Source: Labilibaculum antarcticum (GTDB lineage Bacteria; Bacteroidota; Bacteroidia; Bacteroidales; Marinifilaceae). Taken from it: a stretch of 64,000 nucleotides of DNA. The notes under the pieces were generated by a model. It saw nothing but the letters and a program-made list of their open reading frames with translations, was not told the DNA's origin and did not search any database. Numbering within the stretch: the stretch's first letter is position 1; each line of letters opens with the position of its first letter. This document shows, one piece after another, positions 60,148 to 64,000 of this stretch. The position numbers were made by a program, and so were the translations under genes. The DNA lies in assembly GCF_002356295.1 (NCBI RefSeq), contig NZ_AP018042.1, positions 1,582,361-1,646,360 of the forward strand, read 5' to 3'.

Positions 60148-61872
60148 TTAGTTTGGAACTACATAGAAACCTGTATTTTCACTTTGAACAATTGTTGTGG
60201 ATTTATCATCCGATCGGTTCAACCAAAAATCTTCTTCTGAACTGATCAAATCTTCAGTTTTTCCTTTATCTAAATCGCAGGTATAGGTTCCACCTATTTC
60301 CAAATGATCCGATTTACTATGTACCGAACCATTATCATCGTAGGTAACATATCTAACGGTAAGCTTATAATTGTCATTCTGATCAACATCTAGAACTTCC
60401 ATTTTACCAAGATACCCGTCAGACGTACCATAAATTATTGTAGTTCCATTTTGCAAAACAACTCCTGATTGATTCGCTACTTCAATATTTCCACTTTGTA
60501 AGCTGTTCATTTTAGTATCAATTGTTTTTCGATCCAAAGAAGTAAACATTGATTTGTTGGATGAATTTGAATGAGAGGAAGCTGTTTTGCCTTCTGTTTT
60601 CACAAACTCTACTCTACGGTTATTTGCTTTTCCTTCTGGAGTACTGTTATTATCCAATGGCTTACTTTCACCATAACCTGCATAGCTTAATCGGTTCGAT
60701 GAGATGCCCATTTGAATCAATTTCTCCATAACAACTTTTGCTCTAGCCTCAGACACTCTTTTGTTTGATGCATCATCGCCATCGCTATCGGTATGACCTT
60801 CGACACTAAAGTTTAGGCTTGGCTGTTTTTGTAATAGTTGATATATTTTATTGATTGGTCCCATCGACTCAGGCTTAAGACTAGCCTTGTTTACATCGAA
60901 GCGAATACCGTTGCAAATAATCTTTCCATCTTGTAGAACTCTATCGTAATACTTTACTCCTCCTTTTGCAATGCGAATATTTTTTAGAAACATATTTCCA
61001 GATCCAGCAGCTAATGTAATTCCCATTGGTTGACCTTCTAAATGAGGGATGTTTATTAAACGCTGATCCTCTAAATAAACTTTTAATTTTCCTTTGGTAT
61101 AAGCAATTGAGATATGACGCCAACCAGCTATTTTATCGTAATTAGATCTTTCCTTATCTTTTAAAGAGCCTTCGATAGTTCCCATTTTAATTGTATTAAC
61201 ATACGTTACTATCTGAGAAATATTAGATCGACTTTGGTTTTTCCGATCATGAAATGTAAAGTAGTACCTTTCGTTATATTCGTTTGGATTAAAAAAGGCA
61301 TCAAACTCTATAGTAAAAACCTCAGGTAAATAGTCTTCTTTGGCATTTTTTAAATAAGGAACAATACCTTTACTGTGCATGTTTCCGATATCGGTAATGA
61401 ATGTTATTACAGGTTTCCCATCTACTTCTGCAATTTCAGCACCTCCTTGATATAAATCCCAACGACTTGGAAACTCACCATTTTCCTCTGTTACTGCAGG
61501 ACCATCTTCAAAAATCACAACATCGCCAGGAACAAAATCGAATTTATTCCAAACTACATTTGGCGTATGAGCAACTTGTTCTTCAACTTCTCCCTGCTCA
61601 TTACTATTATTCTGATTCTCTTGCTTATTGTTCTCTTCCGAATTGCTAACTTCCTTACTCGATTCTTGCTTCTTTTTCTTTTTCTTCTTCCCAAACAAGC
61701 TACCTAGTCCCTCTTCTATTTTATCGAAGCCTTTATCAACACCTTGCTCTATTTTATTATTAGCTCGACGAGTTCCTTGTTTCTTTACTACTTTTTCTGG
61801 CTCCACTACTTGAGCATCTACTAGGGTGATGCACAGTGACATTAATAATGTTATGAATATAAGCTTTTTCAT
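60148..61872 (-). CDS. OmpA-family protein with LamG-like and C-terminal extra domains
   Basis: A 574-residue protein. A signal peptide (about 1-20) leads into a Lys-rich stretch (about 63-72, GKKKKKKKQES) and a Gln/Asn/Glu linker. A concanavalin/LamG-like domain (about 110-305) follows, with VFTIEFDAFFNP and WRHISIAYTKGKLKVYLEDQRL. The OmpA peptidoglycan-binding domain (about 325-430) shows INKIYQLLQKQPSLNFSVEGHTDSDG and NRRVEFVKTEG. Unusually, another 130-residue domain with a KMEVLDVDQNDNYKLTVRYVTYDD pattern comes after it. It heads a six-gene minus-strand unit with a promoter and direct repeats upstream. Confidence 0.85.
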   Translation of the reverse strand: MKKLIFITLLMSLCITLVDAQVVEPEKVVKKQGTRRANNKIEQGVDKGFDKIEEGLGSLFGKKKKKKKQESSKEVSNSEENNKQENQNNSNEQGEVEEQVAHTPNVVWNKFDFVPGDVVIFEDGPAVTEENGEFPSRWDLYQGGAEIAEVDGKPVITFITDIGNMHSKGIVPYLKNAKEDYLPEVFTIEFDAFFNPNEYNERYYFTFHDRKNQSRSNISQIVTYVNTIKMGTIEGSLKDKERSNYDKIAGWRHISIAYTKGKLKVYLEDQRLINIPHLEGQPMGITLAAGSGNMFLKNIRIAKGGVKYYDRVLQDGKIICNGIRFDVNKASLKPESMGPINKIYQLLQKQPSLNFSVEGHTDSDGDDASNKRVSEARAKVVMEKLIQMGISSNRLSYAGYGESKPLDNNSTPEGKANNRRVEFVKTEGKTASSHSNSSNKSMFTSLDRKTIDTKMNSLQSGNIEVANQSGVVLQNGTTIIYGTSDGYLGKMEVLDVDQNDNYKLTVRYVTYDDNGSVHSKSDHLEIGGTYTCDLDKGKTEDLISSEEDFWLNRSDDKSTTIVQSENTGFYVVPN

Positions 61873-61903
61873 GTGTCCCGTTTTTTTAGTTTCGAATACA
61901 ATG

Positions 61904-61932
61904 TAAATGTATGGCAGGAATCAATCTCCAAA
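61904..61932 (-). promoter_or_regulatory. Promoter of the OmpA-headed operon
   Basis: On the minus strand TTTG (61929-61932) is followed after 17 nt by TACATTTA (61904-61911), a 7 of 8 match to TAnnTTTG. The ATG lies 31 nt downstream. The direct repeats at 61940-61970 begin 7 nt upstream of the -33 element. Confidence 0.5.
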
Positions 61933-61939
61933 TAGGAGT

Positions 61940-61970
61940 CATGTTCCAAAAACCTAAACACATGTTCTAA
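61940..61970 (-). promoter_or_regulatory. Direct-repeat pair, candidate AraC-type operator (proximal)
   Basis: CATGTTCCAA at 61940-61949 and CATGTTCTAA at 61961-61970 are exactly 21 nt apart. The minus-strand form is TTAGAACATG and TTGGAACATG. The spacing of two helical turns is typical for AraC-family dimers and for HTCS sites. Confidence 0.55.
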
Positions 61971-62214
61971 ACCTTGATTACATGATCATTAACCTATTTT
62001 AATTTAATATTATCGCAAAAAGTTACATACATAACACGATTTTTATTCCAAGACGTGAAACATCATAATTAAACACAAGGATTTAATTAATATTAATCAA
62101 TTCAATCTTTAAAAACCTACTAGTTATGTGCTTTACAGAAGAATACCACGTCTTCTTACCTTCAACAGACACAGATGTATTTTTGATAGTGAGGAGGAAA
62201 AAAAACAACTTGAG

Positions 62215-62252
62215 TATTACAAATGTTCCACTGGCTATTACAAATGTTCCAC
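62215..62252 (-). promoter_or_regulatory. Direct-repeat pair, candidate AraC-type operator (distal)
   Basis: A perfect 17-nt direct repeat (TATTACAAATGTTCCAC at 62215-62231 and 62236-62252) has a 21-nt period. It shares the ATGTTCCA core with the proximal pair about 275 nt away. Confidence 0.55.
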
Positions 62253-62438
62253 ACATGCATTAATGCTTGATTATCAGAAAATTGCAGTACGAATAAAATA
62301 GAATACCCAGACATACATTATAAAAAATTATTGCCTTGAGTTTTGCAATAACATCATTTTTGGGATTTGAGTTTTTGAGATTGAGTCATTTTGAAGAAAA
62401 CCAGGTAGTCTTCAATCAGTAATTATCCAGATCCTAAA

Positions 62439-62486
62439 TCAAAAAAAAGCACCAATATATTATCAATTGATAATATATTGGTGCTT
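62439..62486 (-). terminator. Terminator of the hybrid histidine kinase gene
   Basis: A perfect 40-nt palindrome at 62447-62486 (arms AAGCACCAATATATTATCAA and its complement) is followed on the minus strand by a run of T (A-run at 62441-62448 on the plus strand). It lies 20 nt after the stop codon. Confidence 0.88.
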
Positions 62487-62505
62487 ATCTAATTAGAATT
62501 AAATC

Positions 62506-64000
62506 TTAGTTGGAATGCTCTTTCATATATTCCGATGGCGTACAACCTTGAATCTCTTTAAAACATTTGGAGAAATACGAAGTATCATTAAAGCCTGTTG
62601 AGAAACAAACATCGCTAATCGTTACATTTGGCTTTAATAAAAATTCTGATGCCATTTTTATTCTTTGTGTTCTAATGAATGCTGTTGCAGATAAACCTGT
62701 TAATGCTTTTAATTTACGATGAAGCTGTGTTCGGCTCATTAAACTTACTTCACAAAACTGATCGACCGTAAAATCGGGATCAGGCAAATGTTTCTCCAAA
62801 ACTTCCTGTAAAATTTTGGCAAACTTTTCTTCTTCCGACTGAAATACTATGCCTAACGGATTAATAACAAGTTCCTTTTGAAACTTCTTTTGCATTTCTC
62901 TTCGCGTGGCAATTAGTCTTTCAACCTTAACAATTAATGCTTGTGCATTAAATGGCTTCACAATGTAATCATCTGCCCCAGACTGAAGTCCCTCCAGTTC
63001 ATTCACATCACCAACTTTAGCAGTCAATAAGATAATTGGTATATGATTGGTTTTCACATCTGCTTTTAAACAGGCACAAAGCTCAACGCCTCCTACTTTT
63101 GGCATCATCACATCAGAAATAATCAAATCAGGAATGTGATCAATAGCCATCTTAATTCCCATCTCACCATCTTCCGCTTCTAAAATTTTGTACTGATGAA
63201 CAAAGTAAGTCTTAATGTATTTCCTCATGTCAAAGTTGTCCTCAACAATTAACAATACTGGTAATTCAGCAAATTTATCCTCATTTTCCAAATCTCCATT
63301 TATATCTAAATTTGCTTCATCAAGCTGTGTTTCCTTTATTTGAATAGGCAAAAGGGATATCTCGTTTGCCCTAAAATGATCTTTAGATGTTGGTAGCTGT
63401 AGCTCAAATTGAATAACTTGACTGTTTGAACAACTAATTTTTATAGGTGCGCGGTACAAAGTACAGAGTTCTTTCACTAATGAAAGACCAATTCCTGTTC
63501 CTTGCGTTTCATTTTCTCCGGCACGATAAAAACGATCAAAAATATGAGATAATTCTTCCTTTGTTAAAGTACATCCAGAATTACTTACCGTTATTTTTAT
63601 ATGATCCTCGAATCCATCGAGCTTCATTTCCACGTTCCCATTTCCAGGCACAAATTTAAATGCATTGGATAGTAAATTGGTAATTATTATTTCAACAATA
63701 TTCGTATCGAACCAAACAACACTTGATTCATTTATCTCCAGCTTATAATTAATTTTCTTTTCGGTAGCTTGATAAGTAAACGAATTTGCAATCCCTTTTA
63801 GTAAGGTGGCTAAATCGCCTTGTTGCGCATTTATAGCAAAATGCCCTGCATCAATTTTAGAGAGATCCAATAATTGATCAACCAATGAAAGTAATCGTTC
63901 CGAATTACGCAAAATTAGTTTCATCTCTTCCTGCTCCTCTTTACTATGGCTTCTAGTTAAATGCTTTTCTACAGGGCCTTTTATTAATGTTAATGGTGTT
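62506..64000 (-). CDS. Hybrid histidine kinase / response regulator / AraC protein, 3' part (window edge)
   Basis: The frame is open to the window edge (64000) and enters inside the HisKA domain. The first residues read TPLTLIKGPVEKH, so the phosphoacceptor His of the H-box lies just outside. Domains in order: HisKA end, HATPase_c (NLLSNAFKF, GTGIGLSLVK), receiver (VLLIVEDNFDMRKY, phosphorylatable Asp in LIISDVMMP, TAKVGDV, DYIVKPF) and an AraC DNA-binding domain (SRTQLHRKLKALTGLSA, ISDVCFSTGFNDTSYFSKCFKE). It is of the HTCS type. The sensor part is not visible. It is the likely regulator of the OmpA operon downstream. Confidence 0.95.
   Translation of the reverse strand, partial: TPLTLIKGPVEKHLTRSHSKEEQEEMKLILRNSERLLSLVDQLLDLSKIDAGHFAINAQQGDLATLLKGIANSFTYQATEKKINYKLEINESSVVWFDTNIVEIIITNLLSNAFKFVPGNGNVEMKLDGFEDHIKITVSNSGCTLTKEELSHIFDRFYRAGENETQGTGIGLSLVKELCTLYRAPIKISCSNSQVIQFELQLPTSKDHFRANEISLLPIQIKETQLDEANLDINGDLENEDKFAELPVLLIVEDNFDMRKYIKTYFVHQYKILEAEDGEMGIKMAIDHIPDLIISDVMMPKVGGVELCACLKADVKTNHIPIILLTAKVGDVNELEGLQSGADDYIVKPFNAQALIVKVERLIATRREMQKKFQKELVINPLGIVFQSEEEKFAKILQEVLEKHLPDPDFTVDQFCEVSLMSRTQLHRKLKALTGLSATAFIRTQRIKMASEFLLKPNVTISDVCFSTGFNDTSYFSKCFKEIQGCTPSEYMKEHSN

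Larger units (their letters stand above)
61873..62505. other. Regulatory intergenic region between HTCS gene and OmpA operon
   Basis: A 633-nt gap, AT-rich, without an ORF. It contains the OmpA-operon promoter, two pairs of 21-nt-spaced direct repeats, and the terminator of the hybrid histidine kinase gene, all listed separately. Confidence 0.6.

Overview
This AT-rich window comes from a member of the Bacteroidota. The signs are a TonB-dependent receptor with a CarboxypepD_reg-like N-terminus, a PorV/PorQ-like protein, a fused CcoNO oxidase subunit, alternative complex III (ACIII), a hybrid two-component system with an AraC output domain, TAnnTTTG-type promoter elements and many SPxC-type secreted lipoproteins. 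An aerobic or microaerobic, probably marine, Bacteroidales/Marinilabiliales-type organism fits best, but that rank is inference. No tRNA, rRNA, CRISPR array, transposase or phage gene was seen.

Layout. 0-16 kb is mostly housekeeping: a His-rich small protein with a TonB receptor (metal uptake is plausible), birA, rsfS-ftsH, cdsA-psd, an SMP-30-like protein and a divergent SDR, DUF4349, an alpha/beta hydrolase, a glycerophosphodiesterase, an MscS channel, a PorV/PorQ-like protein and pssA. cdsA, pssA and psd together make a full CDP-DAG to phosphatidylethanolamine route. 16-21 kb holds a CPBP protease, a DUF3857/transglutaminase-like protein, a fused DAHP synthase/chorismate mutase and a small Reg_prop-like fragment.

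21.8-51.8 kb is a 30-kb respiratory island. First comes a Tat-exported Fe-S protein, an NrfD/ActC-like membrane protein and a membrane-anchored monoheme cytochrome c, with no molybdopterin subunit. It is followed on the same strand by ccoI-ccoS-ccoNO-ccoQ-ccoP-ccoG-ccoH and a SafE-like protein (cbb3 oxidase and its assembly). Next are a LipL32-like protein, a SEC-C-like small protein, a lipoprotein cytochrome c and SCO, then a caa3 oxidase of the A2 type (ctaD-E-F-C-B) and an HMA lipoprotein. Facing it on the minus strand is a complete ACIII operon (actA-B-C-D-F-E). Between the convergent caa3 and ACIII operons lies a 2.2-kb repeat-rich scar with two or three small genes. Electrons probably flow from menaquinol through ACIII to caa3; the NrfD module is a candidate second quinol:cytochrome c reductase feeding cbb3.

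52-64 kb is a minus-strand accessory region of exported proteins: a collagen-repeat lipoprotein; a four-gene unit (secreted paralog, DUF3592, AIM24/TIGR00266, Yip1); and a six-gene unit headed by an OmpA protein with unusual architecture, followed by lipoproteins, lipocalin-like proteins and a small beta-barrel. Upstream sits the 3' part of a hybrid histidine kinase/AraC regulator that runs off the window. Two pairs of direct repeats with exact 21-nt spacing lie between the regulator and the OmpA-headed unit, one pair abutting its promoter. The regulator and operon therefore look like a self-contained envelope-response system.
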